Of a stretch of 42,382 nt of DNA, positions 9,120-18,279 are shown in pieces. The stretch covers positions 1 through 42,382 of the forward strand of contig JACMRM010000161.1 of the NCBI GenBank assembly GCA_014376445.1, written 5' to 3'. The DNA comes from Bacteriovorax sp. Its GTDB lineage: Bacteria > Bdellovibrionota > Bacteriovoracia > Bacteriovoracales > Bacteriovoracaceae. The notes beneath the pieces are model-generated. The model did not search any database and was not told the DNA's origin. It saw only the letters and a program-made list of their open reading frames with translations. The number at the start of each line of letters is the position of its first letter. Position 1 is the stretch's first letter. A program made the translations under genes and the position numbers.

Positions 9120-9791
9120 CTACGGTTCTTTAATCAAGCTTACTAAATACGGGCCTTCTTCAACAGCAATTGATTTTGAAAATGCCACTCGCATTTTAAA
9201 ACCTGGTCCAAAAATCACGAAAGTGTGAAATTCTCCATTCTCACCGGCCGGGTCAATGCCTTCTGGAAGACGCGCGATATACTCTTCATTGAAGTCGCAG
9301 GCGAGAAAATTATATCCAAGTTTTTCACCATAAACAGAAGTCACAAGCGCCTTGTGCCCAGTGGATAAAAATCTCATCGCCACTTCTCTCGTATCTTGAT
9401 TCCATAATGGGAAAAGGGCCTTCATTCCAAGGTCTGCAAGCATTTTTTCTTTGAAATTTCTGAGCTCCGATAGATTAATGTCTCCGAAAACAACAGTTTT
9501 AATTCCACGTTTGGCATACATTGAGAGAATAGTGCTTACCTGTTTAATATACTCTTCGTTGGTTGCATTTTCCGGAAGAAAAATTCTCTGCAAAGGAAGC
9601 TTTAAAAGTCTGGCCTGCTCTAACAAAAGAGTGTCGGGAATCCCGTGAAAGCGGACGCGGTTTTTTTCGCGGTCAAGAGTTGTGATAAGACCCACTACTT
9701 CAACATTAGGGTTCTGTTTCAGATCGTACAAGGCCATGGCGCTGTTTTTTCCGCCGCTCCAGAAAAGGAGTACTTTTTCTTTTGTTTCCAT
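9120..9791 (-). CDS. Diphthine-ammonia ligase-like PP-loop ATPase (Dph6 family)
   Basis: 223 aa; LLFWSGGKNSAMALYDLKQNPNVEVVGLITTLDREKNRVRFHGIP; VVFGDINLSELRNFKEKM. Confidence 0.88.
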   Translation of the reverse strand: METKEKVLLFWSGGKNSAMALYDLKQNPNVEVVGLITTLDREKNRVRFHGIPDTLLLEQARLLKLPLQRIFLPENATNEEYIKQVSTILSMYAKRGIKTVVFGDINLSELRNFKEKMLADLGMKALFPLWNQDTREVAMRFLSTGHKALVTSVYGEKLGYNFLACDFNEEYIARLPEGIDPAGENGEFHTFVIFGPGFKMRVAFSKSIAVEEGPYLVSLIKEP

Positions 9792-9846
9792 AGCGGGAGT
9801 ATTGCATAGTTAGTGTCTGTTGTTGACTAAAAAAGGAGGTTTAACA

Positions 9847-10740
9847 ATTACAAACAATTCCGATAAGTTTGTCATGAAATGGACTCTATTTTTATTCATA
9901 TTTATTCTGGTTTCCTGTGCGCAGCTCGGATTAAGAGGCCCTGCTGGGAAAACTCCTGAGCGTCATATTGTTTTTGATATCGATTGGACTATTGTTAGTG
10001 AAATAAAAAATCCCACACCTGTTATTTTAAAAAATCCGCGGGTGATTGATGTTCATGGCAGCTACTATTTTGTGAATGAAGGCCTGGAAGAATTTATGGC
10101 CGATATACTATCTCATCCTGAAATAAGAATTTCATTTTACAGTGGCGGAAAGGCCGTGAGAAATCAGGAGCTGCTGTCGAAAATAAAACTTAAAAACGGC
10201 AAATCACTTCTGGAAATTTCCTACAAAGTATTAGGCAGCGATGAACTGGTTTTAGTGGAAGCGCTACCCGGCGCACGCTTTGCTGAAAGATTTAAAAAGG
10301 ATCTGACAAAAATTTCAAAGGATCTGGATCAACTTATTATGCTGGATGATACTATGAATTTTGTAGTAGACAGCAGCGATAATCAAAATGAGCATGTCTT
10401 TTTCATTGGAAAAGCGTTTGAGTATTTTGAAAATTTCAAAGATGCTGAAGGCATGAGCGGAGAGTATATTCCTCATACTTACGATGAGTGGTTTTTAAAC
10501 AGAAAGAAACTAAACGTTCTCAATGCAGTTTTTAAAGAGGCCTATGCTGAATCAGTTGAGAGTGGTATTTCTTTTAGTGAAGCAATGAAAAAACGTGAAG
10601 TCATGCTGAACTTAAATGATAATGAGTGGAATTCTTATGTCTCGTCCTATTATAAGAAATTCCAGAATATTAAAATCCCAAAAACACCTGGCGCTGAGAT
10701 GGAGTGCCGCCACATTGCAAAGCTATTGATGGGACGATAA
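9847..10740 (+). CDS. HAD-superfamily phosphatase-like lipoprotein
   Basis: Lipobox in MKWTLFLFIFILVSCAQLG; DxDWT motif HIVFDIDWTIV; later LDDTMNFV. Start uncertain: TTG 9820 (track), ATT 9847 (7 nt after GGAGG) or ATG 9874. Confidence 0.8.
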   Translation: MTNNSDKFVMKWTLFLFIFILVSCAQLGLRGPAGKTPERHIVFDIDWTIVSEIKNPTPVILKNPRVIDVHGSYYFVNEGLEEFMADILSHPEIRISFYSGGKAVRNQELLSKIKLKNGKSLLEISYKVLGSDELVLVEALPGARFAERFKKDLTKISKDLDQLIMLDDTMNFVVDSSDNQNEHVFFIGKAFEYFENFKDAEGMSGEYIPHTYDEWFLNRKKLNVLNAVFKEAYAESVESGISFSEAMKKREVMLNLNDNEWNSYVSSYYKKFQNIKIPKTPGAEMECRHIAKLLMGR

Positions 10741-10768
10741 ACATAATTTACTGTTCGAGGGATAAAGT

Positions 10769-11800
10769 CTAAGATTTTAATTGTCCACAGGCAGCAAGGA
10801 TATCTGAACCCTTTGTTGTCCTGATCATTGTACGAAGTTTTCTTTCTACCAGCATTTCTTTGAACAGCTCAACCTTCTCTTCAGAAGGCCTCTTATATTT
10901 ACTTCCGGGAAATGGATTAAAAGGAATGATGTTAATCGCGGCCTTTCGCTCACCCAAAAGTTTTTCCAGCTCGTCAGCGTCTTCCTTACGGTCATTGAGA
11001 CCGTCAATCAGAAGATACTCGTAAACAATAAACTGTCTTTTCATGAGATCGAGTCCGTCGAGTTCCCTAAAAATATCTTCCAGTGGAAAATGCTGATTAA
11101 TAGGAATTAATTCTTTTCTTATTTCATTAAAAGGCGAGTGAAGCGAAAGCGCGATATTAATTTTGGGAAAATTATTTAATTTTTTTATCCCAGGAAGATA
11201 TCCTGCTGTCGACAATGTCATCTGTCTCGGCCCCATGCAAAGTCCCAGCGGCTCCATCATGACTTCTATTGCTTTTAAAACTTCATCACTATTGTGAAGT
11301 GGTTCTCCCTGGCCCATGAAAACAATATTAGGCTGCATCGTTTTCAAGCCCAGTTCTTCTTCAAGGTAATTTGCGGCCACAATAAACTGTCCGATGATTT
11401 CACTACTTTTTAAGTGGCGCGAAAGCCCCATTGTGCCCGTATAGCAAAAACTGCACTTCATCGCACATCCGACCTGAGAAGAAAGGCAGACTGTAAAGCG
11501 TTTGTGGAAAGGAATCAAAACGGTTTCCACGGACTTTCCATCAAAAAATTCCATTAGAAATTTAACTGTGCCATCATCCGATTTAGAAATCATTGCAATC
11601 TTGGGGAGCGATAAATTGAAATTTTTACCAAGAAGAAACATGATTTTTTTTGAAATAGGCTGTTCGTGTTTATTTTTTTTGTAGAGATTGCGAAATATCG
11701 TTGAAGATAAATCGGGAGCTAAATTATTTGCAGTTAAAAAAGCTTTTAGCTCTTCAATTGATAGTTCGTAGATAGATTTCTCTAGTGTCATAATGCCCAT
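10769..11800 (-). CDS. rlmN: 23S rRNA (adenine(2503)-C(2))-methyltransferase RlmN
   Basis: 343 aa; CAMKCSFCYTGTMGLSRHLKSSEIIGQ; NIVFMGQGEPLHN; LSTAGYLPGIKKL; ALSLHSPFNEIRKELIPIN; NIIPFNPFPGSKYKRPS. Confidence 0.95.
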   Translation of the reverse strand: MGIMTLEKSIYELSIEELKAFLTANNLAPDLSSTIFRNLYKKNKHEQPISKKIMFLLGKNFNLSLPKIAMISKSDDGTVKFLMEFFDGKSVETVLIPFHKRFTVCLSSQVGCAMKCSFCYTGTMGLSRHLKSSEIIGQFIVAANYLEEELGLKTMQPNIVFMGQGEPLHNSDEVLKAIEVMMEPLGLCMGPRQMTLSTAGYLPGIKKLNNFPKINIALSLHSPFNEIRKELIPINQHFPLEDIFRELDGLDLMKRQFIVYEYLLIDGLNDRKEDADELEKLLGERKAAINIIPFNPFPGSKYKRPSEEKVELFKEMLVERKLRTMIRTTKGSDILAACGQLKS

Positions 11801-11874
11801 GTAATCATCTTGTAGCGGTCTGACTTACAACTGCCAGCTTGTGTAATTTTCTTAATAATTTAGTATTAATCTAT

Positions 11875-12927
11875 ATGGAGAAAGTACTACTTATCATAGA
11901 CGACAGTAAAGAAATAATCGACGTAGTTAAGGGAATTATCGGCGGATTATTTGATCGCGTGGAGTTTTCGGAAAGTGTCGAAGACGCTCAGAATAAGCTG
12001 GAAGCTAATGTTTTTTCATACATGGTTTTGGATATCAACCTGAAAGAGGGCAGAAACGGGGCAGAAGTCTTAAGGTTCCTCGTAGAGAACCCTGAAAATA
12101 AAAATAATGAATGTCCGGTTGTCATTCTAAGCGGGATTATCACCGCTCAATTTATAGAGAAATTCAACTCAAAATTCGCCGGTATTGTCACCAAACCTTT
12201 CGATCATGATGAGTTTGTTCAGATGACGAAAGATATTCTGGATGCCAAAGAAAGTGCAAACTATAAAGATATTCCTACTGCTACTTGCGAGCTTCCATTT
12301 ACACTTCCTGTGCTTGAAGCGAAAGTGAGTAAAGTGATGGAGCAGGTAAGAAAAAATACAAAATTAAAAGAATTGTTTCACAATCTCAACATTGATAGAA
12401 ATGCAGACAACTATATTATGTCTCATGTCGGAATGCTGATAAATGCTTCCACGGCAATTGCCATGAAAATGGAATGGAACACTGAAAAAACACTTGAGAA
12501 ATTTGTGTACGCTGCTTATCTTCATGATATGGCGCTGGCAGAGAGGCCTGACCTGGCAAGAATAAAAGCAACTGCAATAGAGCTGGAGTTGATGCAGGAA
12601 AAGATGACTCCCGCAGATCATAAGCTGGTTTTGGAGCACGCTTTGATTGCAGCAAATACGATTGACGGTATTCCTGAAATTCCAGCTGATGTTGGAATGA
12701 TAGTAAGACAGCATCACGAGCTTCCCAAAGAAAATGGGTTTCCCAACAGGCTTTCTTATGTGAAGATCACTCCGCTCTCCAGTGTATTTATTGTGGCCCA
12801 CGATCTGACTCATTACATTCTTGAAAATCCTAAATGGACAGTTAAAGACTATGTAGTTAAAGCGAAAAACAAGTTTAAAGGACCGCACTTTGCAAAAGTT
12901 CTTTCCGCCTTAAGTGAGATGAATTAA
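11875..12927 (+). CDS. Response regulator with REC and degenerate HD/HD-GYP-like domain
   Basis: REC: MEKVLLIIDDSKEIID...YMVLDINLKEGRNG...VVILSG...IVTKPF. HD region: AAYLHDMALAERPDL, LEHALIAANTI, VRQHHELPKENGFPNRL, VAHDLTHYI. Confidence 0.85.
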   Translation: MEKVLLIIDDSKEIIDVVKGIIGGLFDRVEFSESVEDAQNKLEANVFSYMVLDINLKEGRNGAEVLRFLVENPENKNNECPVVILSGIITAQFIEKFNSKFAGIVTKPFDHDEFVQMTKDILDAKESANYKDIPTATCELPFTLPVLEAKVSKVMEQVRKNTKLKELFHNLNIDRNADNYIMSHVGMLINASTAIAMKMEWNTEKTLEKFVYAAYLHDMALAERPDLARIKATAIELELMQEKMTPADHKLVLEHALIAANTIDGIPEIPADVGMIVRQHHELPKENGFPNRLSYVKITPLSSVFIVAHDLTHYILENPKWTVKDYVVKAKNKFKGPHFAKVLSALSEMN

Positions 12928-12936
12928 CCTTAATTC

Positions 12937-13605
12937 ATGCTAATCGATTCCCATTCACATCGAAAAAAATCAGGCACTCAAATTATTGTGAATGTTCATA
13001 CTATTGCTGTTCATCCGTGGGAGCTAAAAAATCCATTTGATAAGAAGGCGTTTGACGAACGATGGGAAAAAATAAAAATCAGTAATGAACCGGTATACGC
13101 TATAGGCGAATGTGGGCTCGATAGAGTGCATGAAAGCATTGCTGATATCGAAGATCAAAAATATGTACTGAACAGGCATTTTGAAATGGCAAGTGAGAGA
13201 AATCTTCCGATCATTCTTCATACAGTAAGAGCTTTTTCTGATCTTTTAGAGATGCTGAAAAAAAATAAATTCCATAATCCGATTATGCTTCACGCTTATG
13301 GCGGCAATGAACATGAAATGCATGAGCTCTTGAAATACCCGGTGTATTTTAGCTTCGGGAAAAGACTTTTTAACACGGATAAAATGCTACTTGTCACTCC
13401 TCCAGATAGACTGCTTCTTGAGACTGGAGATCAGGATGAATTTACTATTGATGACATTTACAAAAAAACTTCTGCGAGTCTTGGTATGAATCAGTCCGCT
13501 CTGGAAATCCAGCTGGAAAAAAACTTTTTAACTTTCTTTAAGAAGTTCGACAATGTTAGTGCCGCGAACTTCATCCAGGATTTGAACACGCGCAAGACCC
13601 GTTGA
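12937..13605 (+). CDS. TatD-like metal-dependent hydrolase
   Basis: MLIDSHSH; AVHPWEL; YAIGECGLDRVHES; RHFEMASERNLPIILHTVRA; MLHAYGG; LLLETGDQ. Confidence 0.88.
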   Translation: MLIDSHSHRKKSGTQIIVNVHTIAVHPWELKNPFDKKAFDERWEKIKISNEPVYAIGECGLDRVHESIADIEDQKYVLNRHFEMASERNLPIILHTVRAFSDLLEMLKKNKFHNPIMLHAYGGNEHEMHELLKYPVYFSFGKRLFNTDKMLLVTPPDRLLLETGDQDEFTIDDIYKKTSASLGMNQSALEIQLEKNFLTFFKKFDNVSAANFIQDLNTRKTR

Positions 13606-14214
13606 TAATTTTCTGATTTCATCCTGAAGATTTCTTCCATGGTGAGTTCCTGAACGAGCCAGCAGATAAGCTCGTCCTTCAGGCTTCAATGAAAATAAAG
13701 TAGCGGCAATAAGATTTTGAAGATCACTATCGATAAAAAAACGGCAACGATTTTTAAAATCATTTGGTGAGAGAAGACCTTCACCCAGAAAAAAGTAGGG
13801 TGGATTGGAAATAATAACATCATATTTTTCTTTGAATGAGTCATGAAGAAGATCTGCATAGTTCATGCAAAGAAAGTTAAACTCAGATGCTTCTGATTTG
13901 GCCTGTTCAGCATTTTTTAAAAAAAACGGACGATAAATTTCCTGCACATCGAGGAAATCAATTTTGCTGACAGATCTAAGGTGGAAATTGAGTTCAAGAC
14001 CCACAACTCCGCAGCCTGAGCAAAGATCAAGTACGCGAAGGTTCGCGGGTGCGGGATGAGTCTTTAAAACTTCGGCCACTTTCTGTGCAAGAAACACTGA
14101 GTCTAGAGAAAAACGGTAATCTTCCGGCTGGTGGTAGTTGTAACTGTAATGTGTATTGAGAGTTTCTTTTTTAGGTTCTTTGCTCATTTGTTTTTTATTA
14201 TCTAAAATAATCAA
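13528..14214 (-). CDS. SAM-dependent methyltransferase, TrmN6/YfiC-like
   Basis: 228 aa; YRFSLDSVFLAQKVAEVLK; VLDLCSGCGVVGLELN; YDVIISNPPYFFLGEG; FKNRCRFFIDSDLQNLI. Confidence 0.85.
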   Translation of the reverse strand: MIILDNKKQMSKEPKKETLNTHYSYNYHQPEDYRFSLDSVFLAQKVAEVLKTHPAPANLRVLDLCSGCGVVGLELNFHLRSVSKIDFLDVQEIYRPFFLKNAEQAKSEASEFNFLCMNYADLLHDSFKEKYDVIISNPPYFFLGEGLLSPNDFKNRCRFFIDSDLQNLIAATLFSLKPEGRAYLLARSGTHHGRNLQDEIRKLSTGLARVQILDEVRGTNIVELLKES

Positions 14215-14236
14215 AGAATCAACAGGAGTTTATATT

Positions 14237-14596
14237 TTGAGACTAATGGATATTGTCCATATACCCATAATTGCATTAATTCAGCTTGGATTTACCTGTC
14301 TATGGAACTTAAAAATCAGAAAGCGTGCTTTCAATCGCTTAAATATCTGGCTGATTGCAGGTTTCGGCACACTTTTTAACGTCTGGGGTCTAGATGTGAT
14401 CCAGAGAGAATTTGTAGTGGATAGTCTTGGCAATATGCTGGTGGTGAGCGCAGGTTGCTGGCTGGTTTTTGTCGTGGCCACAACGGCCAAGTATTATGCA
14501 GTTTATGGTTGGTCTAAAAGAGAATTTTGGCTAGACTATGGCGGGGATCTGCTGGCATTTCTCCTCTCAGGAACTTTAATTTATTTTGCAACGTAA
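14237..14596 (+). CDS. Hypothetical membrane protein
   Basis: TTG start at 14237 preceded by AGGAG with suitable spacing; MRLMDIVHIPIIALIQLGFTCLWNLKIRKRAFNRLNIW..., several hydrophobic segments. The track start at 14156 overlaps the divergent gene. Confidence 0.65.
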   Translation: MRLMDIVHIPIIALIQLGFTCLWNLKIRKRAFNRLNIWLIAGFGTLFNVWGLDVIQREFVVDSLGNMLVVSAGCWLVFVVATTAKYYAVYGWSKREFWLDYGGDLLAFLLSGTLIYFAT

Positions 14597-14605
14597 GGGT
14601 GGTTT

Positions 14606-15094
14606 ATGAGTACAGAAAAAGCGCTTTTAGGGGCCGGATGTTTTTGGGGTGTTGATTTAATTCTAAGAAAAATTCCAGGTATTTTAAAAACAGAAGTCGG
14701 TTACGCAGGCGGAACGACAAAAAATCCAACATATGAAGAAGTTTGCACGGGAAAAACGGATCACGCGGAAGTGGTACTGGTTACATTTAATTCACAAGAA
14801 ATTTCATACGCGCAGGTTCTAGATGTTTTTTTCAGATTGCATGATCCGACGACAATGAATCGTCAGCATAACGATATTGGATCTCAATACCGCTCGGTGA
14901 TTTTCACTTATAGTGATGAACAAAGAGCGACAGCGCTTGAAACAGTAAAAAAAATAAATGACTCTCACGTTTTTAAAAATCCAATTGTGACTCAAGTGCT
15001 GACAGTGCCGGATTTTTTTACGGCAGAAGCTTATCACCAGAACTATTTAATTAAAAATCCTTCGGGATACATGTGCCATATTCTCAGAGACTAG
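14606..15094 (+). CDS. msrA: Peptide-methionine (S)-S-oxide reductase MsrA
   Basis: LLGAGCFWGVDLILRKIPGILKTEVGYAGGTTKNPTYEEVCTGKTDHAEVVLVTF; HDPTTMNRQHNDIGSQYRSVIF. Confidence 0.97.
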   Translation: MSTEKALLGAGCFWGVDLILRKIPGILKTEVGYAGGTTKNPTYEEVCTGKTDHAEVVLVTFNSQEISYAQVLDVFFRLHDPTTMNRQHNDIGSQYRSVIFTYSDEQRATALETVKKINDSHVFKNPIVTQVLTVPDFFTAEAYHQNYLIKNPSGYMCHILRD

Positions 15095-15096
15095 TA

Positions 15097-16488
15097 ATGG
15101 ATAATTTAAATGCAATTTTTCAAGCTCAGGTTGATAACCGCTGGCCCATGTCTCAAACGTCTGCAACAGAGCGTAGGGAGCTTCTTTTAAAACTGAAGCG
15201 TTCTATTCAAACTCACCGCACGGAGATTAAGCAGGCGCTGCATGCCGACTTTAAGAAACCTTTTGCTGAAAGTGAGCTGACAGAAATTCACACGGCGATT
15301 GATGAAATAAATTTTGCCGTTAAAAAATTAAAAAAATGGATGAGACCAAAAAGAGTGCCAACACCGATTGTACTTTTTGGATCAATGTCTTTCATAAAAT
15401 ATGAATCCAAAGGCGTAGTTCTGGTTTTAGCTCCATGGAACTATCCTTTTTCACTTTTGATGAACCCGCTGATTGCTGCTATCGCTGCAGGTAATTGCGT
15501 GATCGCCAGACCTTCTGAAAAAACTCCGGCCACAGGGCTCGTGATTAAAAAAATCCTTGATGAAGTATTTCCGACCAATATCGCTAAGGTTGTGATCGGT
15601 GAGATTGATTTAGCAGAAAAATTATTGGAGCTTCCTTTTGATCATATCTTTTTTACCGGCAGTACAAATGTCGGAAAAATCGTTATGGCAGCAGCTGCAA
15701 AACATTTAACTTCCGTGACTTTAGAACTTGGTGGAAAATCGCCGGTGATTGTCGATCGCGAAGTGGACCTTGCAGACTGTGCAGAAAAAATCTTCTGGGG
15801 AAAATTCATGAACGGCGGGCAGACTTGTGTGGCCCCTGATTATATTTTTGTACCTGAAGAATTAAAAGCAGACTTCATCGAATTATTTAAGCAGCAAATT
15901 GAAAAACGTTTTGGTGAAACCAGTCTTGAACGCTTTAAGACTGAAGACTTTGCCCGTATGGTTGATGTGAAGGCCTATGAAAGGCTTGCAGTTAAGATTA
16001 AAGACGAAAAAAAGCTAATGGACGATGAAACTCAAAAGGACCAGAAGTTTATTCCTCCGACTCTATTAACAGATGTTCAATTAAACAGTCCAATCATGGA
16101 AGATGAAATCTTCGGACCGATCCTTCCTCTCTTAACTTATAAAAATGTAGATACGGTTCTTGATTATATCCGTGCGAACCCAAAACCACTTGCACTGTAT
16201 GTTTTTTCTAAAAGCAGAAAAATGATCAAAAAAGTTTTAATGGGGACAACATCAGGTGGAGCGGCAATCAATCATGTCGTTCTTCATCTTGCGAATCCGA
16301 ATCTTCCATTTGGTGGAGTGGGGCATTCGGGAATGGGAAGCTATCACGGCGAGTTTGGCTTTAAAACTTTTTCGCATGAGAGAGCTGTGCTGAAACAGGG
16401 ACGCTTTACACTATCGAATCTTTATTTTCCGCCTTACGACACCTTTATGAGCAGACTTGCCTTTAAAGTTTTACGCTGGCTAGAGTAG
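15097..16488 (+). CDS. Aldehyde dehydrogenase (class 3/fatty-aldehyde type)
   Basis: LVLAPWNYPFSLLMNPLIAAIAAGNCVIARPSEKTPAT; IFFTGSTNVGKIVMAAAAKHLTSVTLELGGKSPVIV; FMNGGQTCVAPDYI; NHVVLHLANPNLPFGGVGHSGMGSYHGEFGFKTFSHERAV. ATG at 15097. Confidence 0.95.
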   Translation: MDNLNAIFQAQVDNRWPMSQTSATERRELLLKLKRSIQTHRTEIKQALHADFKKPFAESELTEIHTAIDEINFAVKKLKKWMRPKRVPTPIVLFGSMSFIKYESKGVVLVLAPWNYPFSLLMNPLIAAIAAGNCVIARPSEKTPATGLVIKKILDEVFPTNIAKVVIGEIDLAEKLLELPFDHIFFTGSTNVGKIVMAAAAKHLTSVTLELGGKSPVIVDREVDLADCAEKIFWGKFMNGGQTCVAPDYIFVPEELKADFIELFKQQIEKRFGETSLERFKTEDFARMVDVKAYERLAVKIKDEKKLMDDETQKDQKFIPPTLLTDVQLNSPIMEDEIFGPILPLLTYKNVDTVLDYIRANPKPLALYVFSKSRKMIKKVLMGTTSGGAAINHVVLHLANPNLPFGGVGHSGMGSYHGEFGFKTFSHERAVLKQGRFTLSNLYFPPYDTFMSRLAFKVLRWLE

Positions 16489-16506
16489 CCTGTGCCTGGA
16501 GATATT

Positions 16507-17811
16507 ATGTTAATGGTTCTTTGCGCTTTAGTAGTTTTAAATCTCATCGGGATGGTGTTGCTTTTTTTACGAACGAAAGAAAAAACTCAGGACTTGAGTT
16601 TTTTATCGCTTGAAATAAAGCCGATATCAGACAAACTGGTGCAGCTTGAAACAATTATTCAACAACGTTTTGAAAATCAGAAAGAAATAACGAAGCTTCA
16701 GGTTTCAGAAATCATCGAAGATAAATTCAAGAAAATTGCAACTGAGCAAAACAGAACTTCTCAGGAAATTATCGAGAAGTTTGGAAACTTTCAGCACGTT
16801 CTGACTCAGCAGCTCGTTTCAGTAAATGAAAAGCTGACTCAGGAACTGGTCAATATGAATTCGAAGATCACCTTTGAGATGGTCACGATGAAAGAGAAGA
16901 TGGCGCAGGAATTGACTGTGATGAATGCTAAAATCACCAAGGACATGCAGGTTAAACTGGATGAGATTTCTGACAGAGTCAGAGAAAACCTTGATCAGGG
17001 GTTTAAGAAAACCAACGAAACATTTACAAGTGTTATTGAGCGTCTGGCGAAAATTGATGAAGCTCAAAAGAAAATTGAATCTCTTTCAACTAATGTTGTT
17101 TCGCTTCAGGATATTTTAACGGATAAAAAATCGCGTGGTATCTTTGGTGAAGTTCAGTTGAATCAAATTTTAAATTCAGTATTTGGTGATAAAAACGATA
17201 AAGTTTACAAAACTCAGTACAAGTTAACTAACGGAACGATCTGTGATTCGATTCTCTTTTTGCCTGAGCCTACAGGAAGCATTGTTGTCGATTCAAAATT
17301 CCCACTTGAGAACTTCAGAAGAATGTTTGATATGACATTTACTGAAATTGAAAGAAGAGAGTTTGCAAAAGATTTTAAGATCAACTTAAAAAAACATATT
17401 GATGATATTTCATCAAAGTATATTATTTCAGGTGAAACCACTGACCAGGCCATATTATTTCTTCCGGCAGAGGCCATCTTTGCCGAGATCTATGCCTACC
17501 ACCCGGACATCATCGACTACGCTCAAAATAAAAAAGTTTGGCTGACAAGTCCCACAACATTTATGGCGATGATTACGACGATCCAGGTTGTAATTCAAAA
17601 TATCGAGCGCAGTAAATATACCAATGTCATTCATCTGGAGCTTAACAAGCTGGCGGATGAATTCGGTCGTTATAAAAAACGCTGGGACAGCCTTGCTTCT
17701 CATATTGAAACAGTCAGCAAGGATGTAAAAGACATTCACACAACAACTGAAAAAATTACAACCCGCTTCAGTCAGATTTCTGAAGTCAAGATTGATGACT
17801 TACTAGAGTAA
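16507..17811 (+). CDS. rmuC: DNA recombination protein RmuC
   Basis: N-terminal TM plus coiled coil, then RGIFGEVQLNQILNSVFG...; IVVDSKFPLENFRRM; ILFLPAEAIFAEIYAYHPDIIDYAQNKKVWLTSPTTFMAMITTI. ATG 16507 preceded by TGGAG. Confidence 0.95.
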   Translation: MLMVLCALVVLNLIGMVLLFLRTKEKTQDLSFLSLEIKPISDKLVQLETIIQQRFENQKEITKLQVSEIIEDKFKKIATEQNRTSQEIIEKFGNFQHVLTQQLVSVNEKLTQELVNMNSKITFEMVTMKEKMAQELTVMNAKITKDMQVKLDEISDRVRENLDQGFKKTNETFTSVIERLAKIDEAQKKIESLSTNVVSLQDILTDKKSRGIFGEVQLNQILNSVFGDKNDKVYKTQYKLTNGTICDSILFLPEPTGSIVVDSKFPLENFRRMFDMTFTEIERREFAKDFKINLKKHIDDISSKYIISGETTDQAILFLPAEAIFAEIYAYHPDIIDYAQNKKVWLTSPTTFMAMITTIQVVIQNIERSKYTNVIHLELNKLADEFGRYKKRWDSLASHIETVSKDVKDIHTTTEKITTRFSQISEVKIDDLLE

Positions 17812-17814
17812 ATT

Positions 17815-18279
17815 ATGAGAACATTAGCGGCCTATATGAATGAATATTCAGAGTCTCATCAGAATCCTACGAATATTCTTATTCATAAGGTTTGCGTACC
17901 GGCGATTATGTTTAGTTTATTGGGGATCTTTAAAGCGTTTCCAGTTCCTGAGTCATGGCCGATGTGGCTGGACTGGAGCAATGTTTTAATTGTTCTGGCA
18001 CTTGGGTATTATAGCTCATTTAAAAATATCCGTATTTTTTCTGCGATGGTAATTCTGATCATTCCGATGGTTCTTCTTTTAGAATTATTGAGACCAAGAT
18101 TTTTTATTCTCTCTGTTTTGATTTTTATTGTGGCATGGATAGGGCAATTTATCGGTCACAAAATTGAAGGAAAAAAACCGAGCTTTTTGAAAGATCTATT
18201 CTTTCTTTTAATCGGTCCGATCTGGACAATGAATTCGCTCAGTGTCCAGTCCGGAATTGATCTCAAGATTAAATCTTAA
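17815..18279 (+). CDS. Mpo1/YGL010w-like (DUF962) membrane protein
   Basis: MRTLAAYMNEYSESHQNPTNILIHKVCVPAIMFSLLGIF; WIGQFIGHKIEGKKPSFLKDLFFLLIGPIW. Confidence 0.9.
   Translation: MRTLAAYMNEYSESHQNPTNILIHKVCVPAIMFSLLGIFKAFPVPESWPMWLDWSNVLIVLALGYYSSFKNIRIFSAMVILIIPMVLLLELLRPRFFILSVLIFIVAWIGQFIGHKIEGKKPSFLKDLFFLLIGPIWTMNSLSVQSGIDLKIKS

Noticed and set aside
12364-12888. 174-aa minus-strand ORF
   Set aside because: Antisense to the REC-HD gene; no recognisable domain or RBS.
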